Part shown: positions 51,367-59,533 of the stretch, piece after piece
Layout of the letters: each line of letters starts with the position of its first letter
Numbering within the stretch: the stretch's first letter is position 1
Assembly (NCBI RefSeq): GCF_033100395.1
Contig: NZ_JAWLVJ010000001.1
Location: forward strand, 124,001-188,000
Origin: Terasakiella sp033100395
Lineage (GTDB): Bacteria > Pseudomonadota > Alphaproteobacteria > Rhodospirillales > Terasakiellaceae
Length of the DNA: 64,000 bases
Reading direction: 5' to 3'
Notes under the pieces: generated by a model
Told to the model about the DNA's origin: nothing
The model's input: only the letters and a program-made list of their open reading frames with translations
The model's database searches: none
Position numbers and translations under genes: made by a program

Positions 51367-52119
51367 ATGAAACTGTTTCGTATCTTCTGCATACTGACCC
51401 TTCTGGTCCTTTCCTCCCCCGCTTTTGCTGACAAAAAAATCGCACTGGTGACCGGGGAAGACTACGCGCCTTTTACCGATCCCAATCTGCCCAAGGATGG
51501 ACTGGCCACAGCTGTTGTGAACGCCGCTTTCAAAGCTGTCGGATATAAAACAGAAATTTTCTGGAAACCCTGGAAACGCGGCTATATTGAAAGCAAGAAC
51601 GCCCAATTTATCGGGACCTTCCCCTATATCCCGACGGCAGAACGCCGGGCAGATTTCCTCTATTCTGAACCGATTTTCACAGAAACCTATGTGGCCCTGA
51701 GCAACATGTCTGAAAAAGCGGACTTCAAACTTTATGAAGATATGAAAGGACGCACCATCTGCCGCCCCATCGGATACGCCATCGCCGATAAGTTTGAGAA
51801 ATTCAGAAAGGCAGGTGAGATCAGCCTGTTTCAACCCTCCGACATGCAAAGCTGCCTGAGGACCATCACTACCCTTAAAAAGCATGTGGTGGTGCTAAAC
51901 CGCCAGCAGTTTATGGATCATCTGAAAAAAGACGGTGTGGATGCCACCCAGATCAAAGTCCATCACCTGGATGAAAAAGGTTTTTCCCTTCATTTCATCG
52001 TCTCCAGACGGATCGAGGATGCACAAAACTGGATTGACCAGTTTAACCTCGGTCTCCAATCCATCCGCACATCCGGTCTCTATGATAATCTGTCTCAGGA
52101 ATTTGGCCTAAAACCTTAA
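51367..52119 (+). CDS. periplasmic solute-binding protein family 3, orphan
   Basis: A 250-residue protein with a signal peptide (MKLFRIFCILTLLVLSSPAFA). Mature residues have the SBP_bac_3 pattern (TGEDYAPFTDPNLPKDGLATAVVNAAFKAVGYKTEIFWKPWKRGY, RRADFLYSEPIFTETYVAL, and an ending QSIRTSGLYDNLSQEFG). Like the other four such genes here, there is no permease nearby. The start is the ATG at 51367; a TTG six codons upstream is less likely. The stop overlaps that of the convergent SDR gene by four bases (TTAA). Ligand unknown. Confidence 0.82.
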   Translation: MKLFRIFCILTLLVLSSPAFADKKIALVTGEDYAPFTDPNLPKDGLATAVVNAAFKAVGYKTEIFWKPWKRGYIESKNAQFIGTFPYIPTAERRADFLYSEPIFTETYVALSNMSEKADFKLYEDMKGRTICRPIGYAIADKFEKFRKAGEISLFQPSDMQSCLRTITTLKKHVVVLNRQQFMDHLKKDGVDATQIKVHHLDEKGFSLHFIVSRRIEDAQNWIDQFNLGLQSIRTSGLYDNLSQEFGLKP

Positions 52120-52844
52120 AGCATCTGCTTGGTGGGGCGCACGATGATTTCATTTACATCCACATCTTCGGGCTGTTCCACCACATAAAGCACGGCCTTT
52201 GCGATTGCGTTCGCCTCAATCGCATCTTCGTAAAGCTTATCCACCCCTTGGGCAATCTTTTCATTTTCTATTGCTTGGGTCAGTTCTGACGTCACAGCCC
52301 CGGGGGAAATGATGGTGGTACGCAGATAGCCGCGCGATTCTTGACGCAACCCTTCTGAAATGGCGCGCACAGCGTATTTGGTCGCACTATAAACCCCGGC
52401 AGTGGGTGACACCACATGTCCGGCGACCGAGGCGATATTGATGATATGGCCGGATTTCTGGGCATGCATGGTATCAATCACCGCTGCAATCCCATGCAGA
52501 ACACCGCGAATATTCACATCAATCATCCGGTCCCAATCGGCCACTTTCTTTTCGGCAAAGAAGGACAGCGGCATGATGCCCGCGTTATTGATCAAAACAT
52601 CGATCTTGCCAAATTCATCCAGCGCCAATTTCGCCAACGTCTCGACATCTTTTGCCTGCGTCACATCACAGGCCTGAATACGCACATTGTCACCTAAATC
52701 CGCTTTGATGGCTTCCAGCTTGTCCTGACGGCGTGCGCCCAACACCAGGTTTGCGCCAAGTGGGGCAAATTTACGTGCCATAGCTTCGCCCAATCCACTG
52801 CTTGCCCCGGTGATGATGATGGTTTTTCCTGTTAAATCCGACAT
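52116..52844 (-). CDS. short-chain dehydrogenase/reductase (YdfG-like)
   Basis: A 242-residue SDR. It has the cofactor motif TGASSGLG, the NNAG region (INNAGIMPLS), the catalytic Ser (INIASVAG) and the YxxxK motif YSATKYAVRAIS. Substrate is unknown; YdfG-like enzymes reduce serine-derived or short-chain carbonyls. Single gene, with an opposite-strand overlap to the binding-protein gene. Confidence 0.9.
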   Translation of the reverse strand: MSDLTGKTIIITGASSGLGEAMARKFAPLGANLVLGARRQDKLEAIKADLGDNVRIQACDVTQAKDVETLAKLALDEFGKIDVLINNAGIMPLSFFAEKKVADWDRMIDVNIRGVLHGIAAVIDTMHAQKSGHIINIASVAGHVVSPTAGVYSATKYAVRAISEGLRQESRGYLRTTIISPGAVTSELTQAIENEKIAQGVDKLYEDAIEANAIAKAVLYVVEQPEDVDVNEIIVRPTKQML

Positions 52845-52973
52845 GATGCCCCTGTTTAAATTGTTTCGTTTGATACTTTTTAAGAAATTAAATCAGGAGG
52901 TGCAATCGTAATGATTTTTTTTGCCTGCTCTGCTAGACTTTTTCCAACGAGAAACGCACCGAGGGCTCCTTCC

Positions 52974-53462
52974 ATGCATAACGAAGAACATTTACTCTAT
53001 GAGATCAAACGCGAACTGGACTGGGCGGCTGAAGAGGTAAAAAGAACCGAAGCCGAAGTCATGCGCCTGGAAGTAGAGTTCAACAAATCAATCGAAACAG
53101 CCGATGAAGACGACACCAAACGTCTGATGGCAGAAAAAGAACATCTGCAGGAACGCATCGGCCTTCACGAATCCTATGCCCTGCAGCGCCGTGCAGCCAA
53201 ACGATTTTATATGATCAGCCATGTCTATGATATCGCCAGCACAGGAAAATCATCCGATGCCATCCGTGAACAGCTCAGCTCGTTCATGTATCGATCCATG
53301 GATGGAAAGGCTGAAAATGCTGATCAGCGCGACAAGCTGCTGGAACTGGCCGAAGCCCTGATGGCGTATTTTGCAGACGGACATTCTGATGAAGCGGATG
53401 AAGCCATCCGGGAAGCCTGGCAAAATATTGAAGAAACCTTGCGCGAACTCGGTCGCAGATAA
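52974..53462 (+). CDS. coiled-coil protein of unknown function
   Basis: A 162-residue protein starting MHNEEHLLYEIKRELDWAAEE. About residues 5-60 form a long charged coiled coil (EEVKRTEAEVMRLEVEFNKSIE), and the C-terminal 60 residues (REQLSSFMYRSMDG ... DEADEAIREAWQNIEETLRELGRR) are also helical. No motif identifies a family. The start is chosen with GAGG nine bases upstream; an in-frame ATG at 52911 would add 21 unlikely residues. A terminator follows. Confidence 0.7.
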   Translation: MHNEEHLLYEIKRELDWAAEEVKRTEAEVMRLEVEFNKSIETADEDDTKRLMAEKEHLQERIGLHESYALQRRAAKRFYMISHVYDIASTGKSSDAIREQLSSFMYRSMDGKAENADQRDKLLELAEALMAYFADGHSDEADEAIREAWQNIEETLRELGRR

Positions 53463-53476
53463 ATCAGGCAAAAAAG

Positions 53477-53502
53477 AAGCCGGTCAAAAGACCGGCTTTT
53501 AT
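53477..53502. terminator. terminator after the coiled-coil gene
   Basis: Perfect stem AAGCCGGTC (53477-53485) / GACCGGCTT (53490-53498), 4-base loop, followed by TTATA and preceded by AAAAAG on the other strand. Confidence 0.85.
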
Positions 53503-53733
53503 AAGTTTGTAGGAAGTCATCTCTGACTTCCAGGCGCTCTGATTCGGGCAAAGCCCGAAAAAGGTATCGGCCATCCACATACAACCCTAAGACTATATAC
53601 TTCAAACCGATAAGATCGGCGGAATAGATGTCTAGTATAATAACCGAAAAGAGCCACTTTTCTACAAAAAAAAGCTACGTACGAACACCTAGGTATATGT
53701 GCAAGTTCTACATTTCGATAATGCAGACATAAA

Positions 53734-53760
53734 AAAAGCCCTGAATATATCAGGGCTTTT
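53734..53760. terminator. terminator for the 53780 gene
   Basis: Perfect stem AAAAGCCCTGA (53734-53744) / TCAGGGCTTTT (53750-53760), preceded by AAA and followed by CAAC. On the minus strand it ends with a T-tract, so it fits the small gene at 53780-54001. The rest of 53503-53733 shows no gene. Confidence 0.8.
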
Positions 53761-53779
53761 CAACTTAAAAGCTATTGTC

Positions 53780-54001
53780 TCAGCCGCCGTGCTGTTTCTT
53801 CAAGGCGCTATATCCGGCTTTGAACTTGGCCAGATCATTTGCATCCGTAAAAGACACCAAAACAACCTTCTGACCCAAATCTTCGGCGATCCCTTCTAGT
53901 TTCAAATCCCAGCCGCTGCCACATTCGCGTTCGAGAAAATCTTCCAGAACATTCAGCGGAACCGGGGTTTTAAATCGTAAGGCAGGGCGTCCATCGCTCA
54001 T
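53780..54001 (-). CDS. small protein of unknown function
   Basis: A 73-residue protein, MSDGRPALRFKTPVPLNVLEDFLERECGSGWDLKLEGIAEDLGQKVVLVSFTDANDLAKFKAGY... It looks like a soluble alpha/beta domain, with the pattern beta-alpha-beta (LKLEGIAEDLGQKVVLVSF). GGAG precedes the ATG at good spacing, and a terminator follows at 53734, so it is likely expressed. I do not recognise a family. Confidence 0.65.
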   Translation of the reverse strand: MSDGRPALRFKTPVPLNVLEDFLERECGSGWDLKLEGIAEDLGQKVVLVSFTDANDLAKFKAGYSALKKQHGG

Positions 54002-54062
54002 ATTATTAACTCCATCGTAGTCGGCAAGGTTATCGCGTTCTTTATATATGTAATTTATTAAA

Positions 54063-55064
54063 CTAATGCGTAAAGACCTTATGCATCCCTTTTATGATTT
54101 CTCCAGGTCGATGCGCCTTGTTATTGGCTTCCCCGATAATAATGACCCAGCGCGACGCCATAGCGTCCAGTACCGCAGCAGATCGATGCAGATTTGAAAA
54201 ACTCTGATCGAAATTGTCTTTCTGCATTTTCTCAATAATGGGCGAAAGTTCGCGCGTAATCTGGGTATAGGCTTTCGCCATCAGATCCAGCTCTTTCTTA
54301 AACCCGACAAAGATCTCCTTAATACGGGTTTTCGCGGTCGGACCACTATCATTCGAAGCCAGTTTACGCAGACTGGCTTCAAAGGCCGCTTCGGCTTTGC
54401 GGATTTTCAGCGCCTTCATCTTGATCCCTTCAATCAGGGTCAAAGCAACGCCTAATTTATAAAGGCGGTTCATCACTTCATTGGTGGGGATGCCCAGAAT
54501 TTTTGAAGCAAGCGCAAACTGGTCTTTCGGCGCGGTCGCATCGCGCAACTTATCCAGTTCATCTTGGTCAGTGATCCCGTGTTCCTTACTCAACAAGGCA
54601 TCAATAAGCATTTTTGCGACATAGCGCTGCATGGTACCAAACAGCTTGTTGCGTTCAGCCGCCTTTTCTTTTTCATTATATTCATCAATCAGGCGGTGCG
54701 CGGCGGCTTCCAGAAACGGCGCGTTATCACCATTGCGTTCCAACGGGCGCTGCACAAAAGCCAGATACTGACTGGAAGCCAGACCGTTCAATCCCGGGAC
54801 AAGTTGCGGCAGGCGGGTTGGGTTCACCAGACGATCCTGTTCGCTGCGTTCCTTATCCACCCACTGGTTTTCGGCCGCTTTCATGCGTTGCAAGGCACCC
54901 ACGTCCAGCACGACCTCGCCATCACCACGACGTGTTAAAATCAGTTGTGACAATAACGTCTTGGTTTCATCCGAAATCTTGCTTTCTGCTTCGGCCATTT
55001 CCAGTGTCTGACCCACCGCCTGGCGGATGGACTGGAAAATATCGTCGTTGTTATCCCCGGCCAT
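54063..55064 (-). CDS. helical protein of unknown function
   Basis: A 333-residue predicted soluble protein, mostly alpha-helical, beginning MAGDNNDDIFQSIRQAVGQ. Recognisable only as charged helices (EYNEKEKAAERNKLFGTMQRYVAKM; ELDLMAKAYTQITRELSPIIEKM). No motif for a family was found. The start is chosen at 55062-55064 because AAAAGGATTG lies upstream; the upstream in-frame ATG at 55157 would add 31 residues. It lies on the same strand as the 73-residue gene at 53780, 61 bases upstream of it, perhaps in one unit. Confidence 0.6.
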   Translation of the reverse strand: MAGDNNDDIFQSIRQAVGQTLEMAEAESKISDETKTLLSQLILTRRGDGEVVLDVGALQRMKAAENQWVDKERSEQDRLVNPTRLPQLVPGLNGLASSQYLAFVQRPLERNGDNAPFLEAAAHRLIDEYNEKEKAAERNKLFGTMQRYVAKMLIDALLSKEHGITDQDELDKLRDATAPKDQFALASKILGIPTNEVMNRLYKLGVALTLIEGIKMKALKIRKAEAAFEASLRKLASNDSGPTAKTRIKEIFVGFKKELDLMAKAYTQITRELSPIIEKMQKDNFDQSFSNLHRSAAVLDAMASRWVIIIGEANNKAHRPGEIIKGMHKVFTH

Positions 55065-55240
55065 TTCTATGGCAATCCTTTTCTTTATCCCGATCAGGGG
55101 TTTAATTATATACCCCTTCCACTTTTTATATAAGAAAGCTTTCCACCAAAAAAGCATAAAGCCATGAAAAAGACAAAGTCTTCGTCATATAAGATGGGGA
55201 TAATGTAAGATGGTCGTACGCTAAAACGGAAGGTTGCGAG

Positions 55241-56017
55241 ATGAAGTTTAAAGTTATTCGCCTATTTGGTTTTTTGACCCTGTTCATTTTGAGTATCCAG
55301 GCGCACGCCGCTGATCTGCAAATCAAGGATATTACGGTTGGGACCGGGGATGAGGCCATTGGAAATCAGAAAGTCACCGTGCATTATACCGGATGGCTGA
55401 TGAACGGCACCAAATTCGATTCCAGTGTGGATCGCGGCCAACCTTTCAATTTTGTTCTGGGTGCGCGTCAGGTCATTCCCGGCTGGGATCAAGGCGTTAA
55501 AGGCATGCGCGTTGGTGGCAAACGTGAACTTATTATTCCGTCCCATCTGGCCTATGGTCCGCGCGGGGCTGGCGGTGTCATCCCGCCAAATGCGACCTTG
55601 CGCTTTGAAGTCGAGCTTCTGGGTGTTTCCAAACCGCCTTATGAAAATATCGACAACAGCAAGTTAAAAGAACTGAAAGCCAAAGGCGTCACCATCGTGG
55701 ATGTGCGCACACCGAAAGAATGGCAGGAAACAGGTATCATTGAAGGCAGCAAGCTTTTGCCATTCAGAATGCCAAACGGTCAGATCAATCCAAAGTTTGT
55801 CGAAGATTTAAACCGAATCGTCAAGCCAACCGACGAAGTCATCTTAATTTGTCGCACTGGAAACCGCACCCGTATGGCATCCGATGGCCTGTCTGCACGG
55901 TATGGCTATAAGAACATCTATAACGTTCAATATGGCATAACCCATTGGATGCGAGAGAAGAATCCAACAGTCAAAGCGGACCTGAGTAACCTAAAAAACA
56001 CATGCTCAGTGTGTTAA
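55241..56017 (+). CDS. secreted FKBP-type peptidyl-prolyl isomerase fused to a rhodanese domain
   Basis: A 258-residue periplasmic protein: signal peptide (VIRLFGFLTLFILSIQAHA), an FKBP domain about 27-132 (VTVHYTGWLMNGTKFDSS, then VIPGWDQGVKGMRVGGKREL, LAYGPRGAGGVIPPNATLRFEVEL), and a rhodanese domain about 138-245 with the active-site loop CRTGNR (C204). The C-terminus ends with CSVC. The domain pair is unusual to me; a role in sulfur transfer or disulfide handling of a client protein is inference. The next gene, a YeeE/YedE transporter, supports a link to sulfur. GGTTGCGAG precedes the ATG. Confidence 0.88.
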   Translation: MKFKVIRLFGFLTLFILSIQAHAADLQIKDITVGTGDEAIGNQKVTVHYTGWLMNGTKFDSSVDRGQPFNFVLGARQVIPGWDQGVKGMRVGGKRELIIPSHLAYGPRGAGGVIPPNATLRFEVELLGVSKPPYENIDNSKLKELKAKGVTIVDVRTPKEWQETGIIEGSKLLPFRMPNGQINPKFVEDLNRIVKPTDEVILICRTGNRTRMASDGLSARYGYKNIYNVQYGITHWMREKNPTVKADLSNLKNTCSVC

Positions 56018-56129
56018 TTATGTTTATTTACACTAAAAAACAATAAAATAGTTGATTTGCGAAACCTAATATGTCACAAGCTGCATATACGAATAGATGC
56101 AGTTTGTGCGCATATTGGAGAAAGCAAAC

Positions 56130-57218
56130 ATGTTTGAAGACATGGAACCAACACAGATCTTGTTAATCGGCGGTGGCCTTATTGGCCTTGCCTTCGGTTT
56201 TCTGGGACAATCCAGTCGTTTCTGTTTTCGACAAGCTGCTGGCGAGGCCTTTGAAGGCCGTCGTGCCGGGCAATTGCGCGGCTGGCTGATCGCCACCCTG
56301 ATCGCAGTTGGAGGCACACAAGCTTTGATCCCGACTTTCGAAATTGATCTTTCCGAATCTGCCTATTGGGGCGAAAGCCTCCCTGTTCTCTCCCTCATCC
56401 TCGGTGGGATAATGTTTGGCATCGGTATGATGCTGGCGCGCGGCTGTGCAGGCCGTCAGGTCGTCTTGGCCGCAACAGGTAACCTGCGCTCCCTGATCGT
56501 GATCCTGATGATTGCACTCAGTGGCTATATGACCATGCGCGGCCTGTTTGCCCCGGTGCGTCAGTCTTTGGAAGGCGCGGTTCAGGTCGGTCTGGATAGA
56601 CCGGATGTGGTCCAGGGGGCCGCTAGCCTGTTTGGGTTTGAAGTTGATCCGATCCGCACAGGTGCCATTGTTTTGGCCTGCCTGCTAGCGTTCATTTTAA
56701 TCGCACGCAGCATTGTATTGCGCGATCGCCTTTACCTGACCGTGGCTTCCGTCATCATCGGTACCCTGGTTGTGGGCGGCTGGTACGTCACAGGCGTCAT
56801 CGGCTTTGATGAATTTGAACCCCAGCGTCTGGAATCCCTGACCTTTGTTGCACCGGGCGGCAATGCCATGCAGTTCCTGATGATCTATACCGGAACAAGC
56901 GCAAACTTCGGCATCATGCTGATCGGTGGGGTCATTGCGGGATCTTTCGTCTCAGCGCTCCTGCGTCGTGAATTAAAACTGCAAGGCTTTAGTGGCGAAC
57001 CCAAAGAGATGCTGCGCTACCTTGGTGGTGGCTTGCTGATGGGCACGGGTGCTGTGATGGCGATTGGCTGTTCTATCGGTCAGGGCCTGTCCGGTATCAG
57101 TACGCTGGCCTTTTCCTCTATCATCAGCCTGAGCGCGATTGTGGTTGGGGCAAAAATCGGTCACTGGCTGATGAACCGCGAACAAGCTGCAGCGACAAAT
57201 CTGGCAGCAGCAGAATAA
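56130..57218 (+). CDS. YeeE/YedE-family sulfur-type transporter
   Basis: A 362-residue membrane protein with about 9-10 hydrophobic spans and the family signatures GFLGQSSRFCFR and MLARGCAGRQVVLAATGNLRSL, plus GAVMAIGCSIGQGLSGISTLA, whose conserved cysteines (C in RFCFR, GCAG, GCSIGQG) are thought to relay thiosulfate or other sulfur species in YeeE/TsuA. The start at 56130 (MFEDMEPTQ) follows TTGGAG; an in-frame ATG at 56097 is possible. It follows the FKBP-rhodanese gene (112-base spacer with a small CTGCAT/ATGCAG stem), so import of a reduced sulfur compound is likely. Confidence 0.88.
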   Translation: MFEDMEPTQILLIGGGLIGLAFGFLGQSSRFCFRQAAGEAFEGRRAGQLRGWLIATLIAVGGTQALIPTFEIDLSESAYWGESLPVLSLILGGIMFGIGMMLARGCAGRQVVLAATGNLRSLIVILMIALSGYMTMRGLFAPVRQSLEGAVQVGLDRPDVVQGAASLFGFEVDPIRTGAIVLACLLAFILIARSIVLRDRLYLTVASVIIGTLVVGGWYVTGVIGFDEFEPQRLESLTFVAPGGNAMQFLMIYTGTSANFGIMLIGGVIAGSFVSALLRRELKLQGFSGEPKEMLRYLGGGLLMGTGAVMAIGCSIGQGLSGISTLAFSSIISLSAIVVGAKIGHWLMNREQAAATNLAAAE

Positions 57219-57309
57219 AAAAATTCATTACCGGGTTTTTCCTGATTTCAATTTCTTTCAGACTTCTTCATAGTGCTTTGCAACATTTAGATATATGGAG
57301 CATATAGGC

Positions 57310-58140
57310 ATGGAAGATTCTATTGAACAAACATCAACAGCGGTGATGGATTTCATCTCCCTTTACGGTCTGCAGGTCATCGGCGCAGTAATTATCCTGA
57401 TCGCTGGTTTCTGGTTTGCTGGTTTTGCCAAAAACAAAATTCAAGCAGGCCTGCTAAAAAGCGGCAAAGCAGATGAGATGCTGGCAGGCTTCCTGTCCAC
57501 CTTCGCCAAATATATCGTCATTGCCGTTACGGTCCTTGCGGTCCTGAACAAATTCGGTGTTGAAACTACCTCTCTCATCGCTGTCTTAGGTGCGGCCGGC
57601 TTGGCCATCGGCCTGGCGTTGCAAGGAACCCTCAGTAATGTGGCCGCAGGCGTGATGCTGATGTTCCTGCGTCCCTTCAAGGTGGGCCATTTTGTTGAAG
57701 TTGGCGGACAAGCGGGTACCATCAAAGGTGTATCACTCTTCACCACCGAAATGGCAACAGGCGATAACGTCAAGATCATCATGCCAAATTCGCAGGTCTG
57801 GGGCAGCGCAATCAAGAACTTCAGTGCCCATGACACCCGCCGTGTCGATCTGATCATGGGGATTTCCTATGAAGATGATATCGATCAGGCGATGGCTGTT
57901 ATCGAATCCATCGCAAAAGCCGATGATCGCATCAAACAGGACCCGGCCCCTGTGCTGGCAGTGGGCGAACTGGCCGATAGTTCGGTGAACCTGGTCGTGC
58001 GCCTTTGGGTCGATGCTGGTGACTATTGGCGCGTCAAATGGGACATTACCAAACAGGTCAAACAAACCTTTGATGAAAAAGGAATATCCATTCCTTACCC
58101 GCAGCAGGTGGTTCATCATGTGAATGAAGAAAAAGCTTAA
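57310..58140 (+). CDS. small-conductance mechanosensitive channel (MscS family)
   Basis: A 276-residue channel with three N-terminal membrane spans, the pore-lining third helix (LAIGLALQGTLSNVAAGVMLM) and the MscS beta domain (RPFKVGHFVEVGGQAGTIKGVSLFTTEM). It releases solutes on osmotic downshift. The start at 57310 (MEDSIEQTST) follows GGAG nine bases away; an ATG at 57295 is also in frame. It is 91 bases after the YeeE gene and is followed by a palindromic repeat. Confidence 0.93.
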   Translation: MEDSIEQTSTAVMDFISLYGLQVIGAVIILIAGFWFAGFAKNKIQAGLLKSGKADEMLAGFLSTFAKYIVIAVTVLAVLNKFGVETTSLIAVLGAAGLAIGLALQGTLSNVAAGVMLMFLRPFKVGHFVEVGGQAGTIKGVSLFTTEMATGDNVKIIMPNSQVWGSAIKNFSAHDTRRVDLIMGISYEDDIDQAMAVIESIAKADDRIKQDPAPVLAVGELADSSVNLVVRLWVDAGDYWRVKWDITKQVKQTFDEKGISIPYPQQVVHHVNEEKA

Positions 58141-58150
58141 ACATACATCT

Positions 58151-58226
58151 GTCATCCCCGCGAAAGCGGGGACCCAGTTTGCCAGTTGAACAAATGTTCC
58201 TGGGTTCCCGCTTTCGCGGGAATGAC
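58151..58226. repeat. paired palindromic repeat (GTCATCCCCGCG... / ...CGCGGGAATGAC)
   Basis: Two inverted copies of GTCATnCCCGCGAAAGCGGGnACCC (58151-58175 and 58199-58226), each itself a hairpin, separated by 23 bases. The whole can fold into one long stem. It lies between convergent mscS and the M16 gene. Same family as 47375, 49657 and 62087. Confidence 0.8.
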
Positions 58227-58234
58227 AGTGTGTT

Positions 58235-59533
58235 TTAAAGCCCCGTCGGTTGCCCGACCACAACGGCCATCAGATTTTCAGGGGTCAATAAGGATTTCGC
58301 GACCCGGTTCACATCTTCCGGCGTCACCGCTTCGACCTCCTGATTTCTCGTTTCCAGAAAATCGATGGGCAGGTGATCTTTCTGCATGCCGACCAGAATG
58401 GAAGCAATCGCATCACTGGATTTAAAACGCAGCGCGAACGATCCGGTCAGGTATGTCTTGGCATCCATCACTTCTTGTTCGGATACCCCCTCACGGGCGG
58501 CCTTTTCCCATTCTGCGCGCACTACGTCCAGAGTTTCTTTCACGCGGGCATTCTGTGTACCTGCCCCTGCCATCCAAAGTTCGGCTTCTTCATAATTGGC
58601 AAGGTAGCTGTAGACGGAATAAACGAGACCGCGCTTTTCACGCACTTCTTCATAAAGACGCGATGAAAAACCACCGCCCCCCAGAATATAGTTCAGCACA
58701 TAGGCCGGATAGAAATCCTTATGGTCGCGCTCAATCCCTTTTTGCGCAAAGATAATACTGCTTTGCGGAACAGGCTTATCAATAACCGTCAGGCCATTAG
58801 AAAAGGCAATTTTAGCGGCAGGCACATGCCAGCTTGCCGCCTTATCAGGCAGATCCCCAAAGGTCTTATCCAGCAAGACTTTCAACTGATCCGGCGTGAT
58901 GTCACCAGACACGCCGACGATCAGATTGTCTTTACCCAGTCGTGTCTTGGCAAAAGATTTCAGATCATCCGGGGTGATATTGGCAACACCGGACAAGGTG
59001 CCGCGTGATCCCCGCGCATAGGGGTGATCGCCAAAAATCTGTTTATAGAGGCTAAGGGCCGCTAAACTATCTGGGTCTTCTTCGCGTTGACGCAGGTCTG
59101 CAAGGATTTGGCTGCGGATCCGTTCAACAGGTTCTGTTTCAAAGCGCGGATCTGTCAGGGCAGTCTTGAGCATATCAACAGAAGCGTCGAGATTTTCGCT
59201 CAACGTCAGAAGACGCCCACTGTAACTGTCCATACCTGCTTCGAAACGGATAGTTATCGACAGGTCTTCCAGGCGACTTTGGAAGCCTTGAGAATCCCAT
59301 TTGCCAGCCCCTTCGTCCATGGTGGAAGACGCGAGACGGGCCAGTCCTTCCTTCCCGTCCGGATCCAGGGCAGAACCGCCACGGAAAGAAAAGCGCATGG
59401 CCACAATCGGGTTGGTGTGATCTTCAATCAGCCAGGCTTTAATGCCTTTGTCAGACGTTACTTCCTGAACCGGAGCCAGCGCATGAACGGGTAGGCTGAA
59501 TAGCGTCACAAGTAAGATAATGATATATTTCAT
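58235..59533 (-). CDS. M16-family peptidase-like protein lacking the HxxEH motif
   Basis: A 432-residue secreted protein (signal peptide MKYIIILLVTLFSLPVHA) of the M16/insulinase fold. The region where the zinc motif should be reads GLARLASSTMDEG, so HxxEH is absent and it is probably the non-catalytic partner of the next gene. The rest of the fold is kept (FTPEDVNRVAKSLLTPENLMAVVVG). Its ATG overlaps the stop of the upstream gene (ATGA at 59530-59533). Confidence 0.9.
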   Translation of the reverse strand: MKYIIILLVTLFSLPVHALAPVQEVTSDKGIKAWLIEDHTNPIVAMRFSFRGGSALDPDGKEGLARLASSTMDEGAGKWDSQGFQSRLEDLSITIRFEAGMDSYSGRLLTLSENLDASVDMLKTALTDPRFETEPVERIRSQILADLRQREEDPDSLAALSLYKQIFGDHPYARGSRGTLSGVANITPDDLKSFAKTRLGKDNLIVGVSGDITPDQLKVLLDKTFGDLPDKAASWHVPAAKIAFSNGLTVIDKPVPQSSIIFAQKGIERDHKDFYPAYVLNYILGGGGFSSRLYEEVREKRGLVYSVYSYLANYEEAELWMAGAGTQNARVKETLDVVRAEWEKAAREGVSEQEVMDAKTYLTGSFALRFKSSDAIASILVGMQKDHLPIDFLETRNQEVEAVTPEDVNRVAKSLLTPENLMAVVVGQPTGL

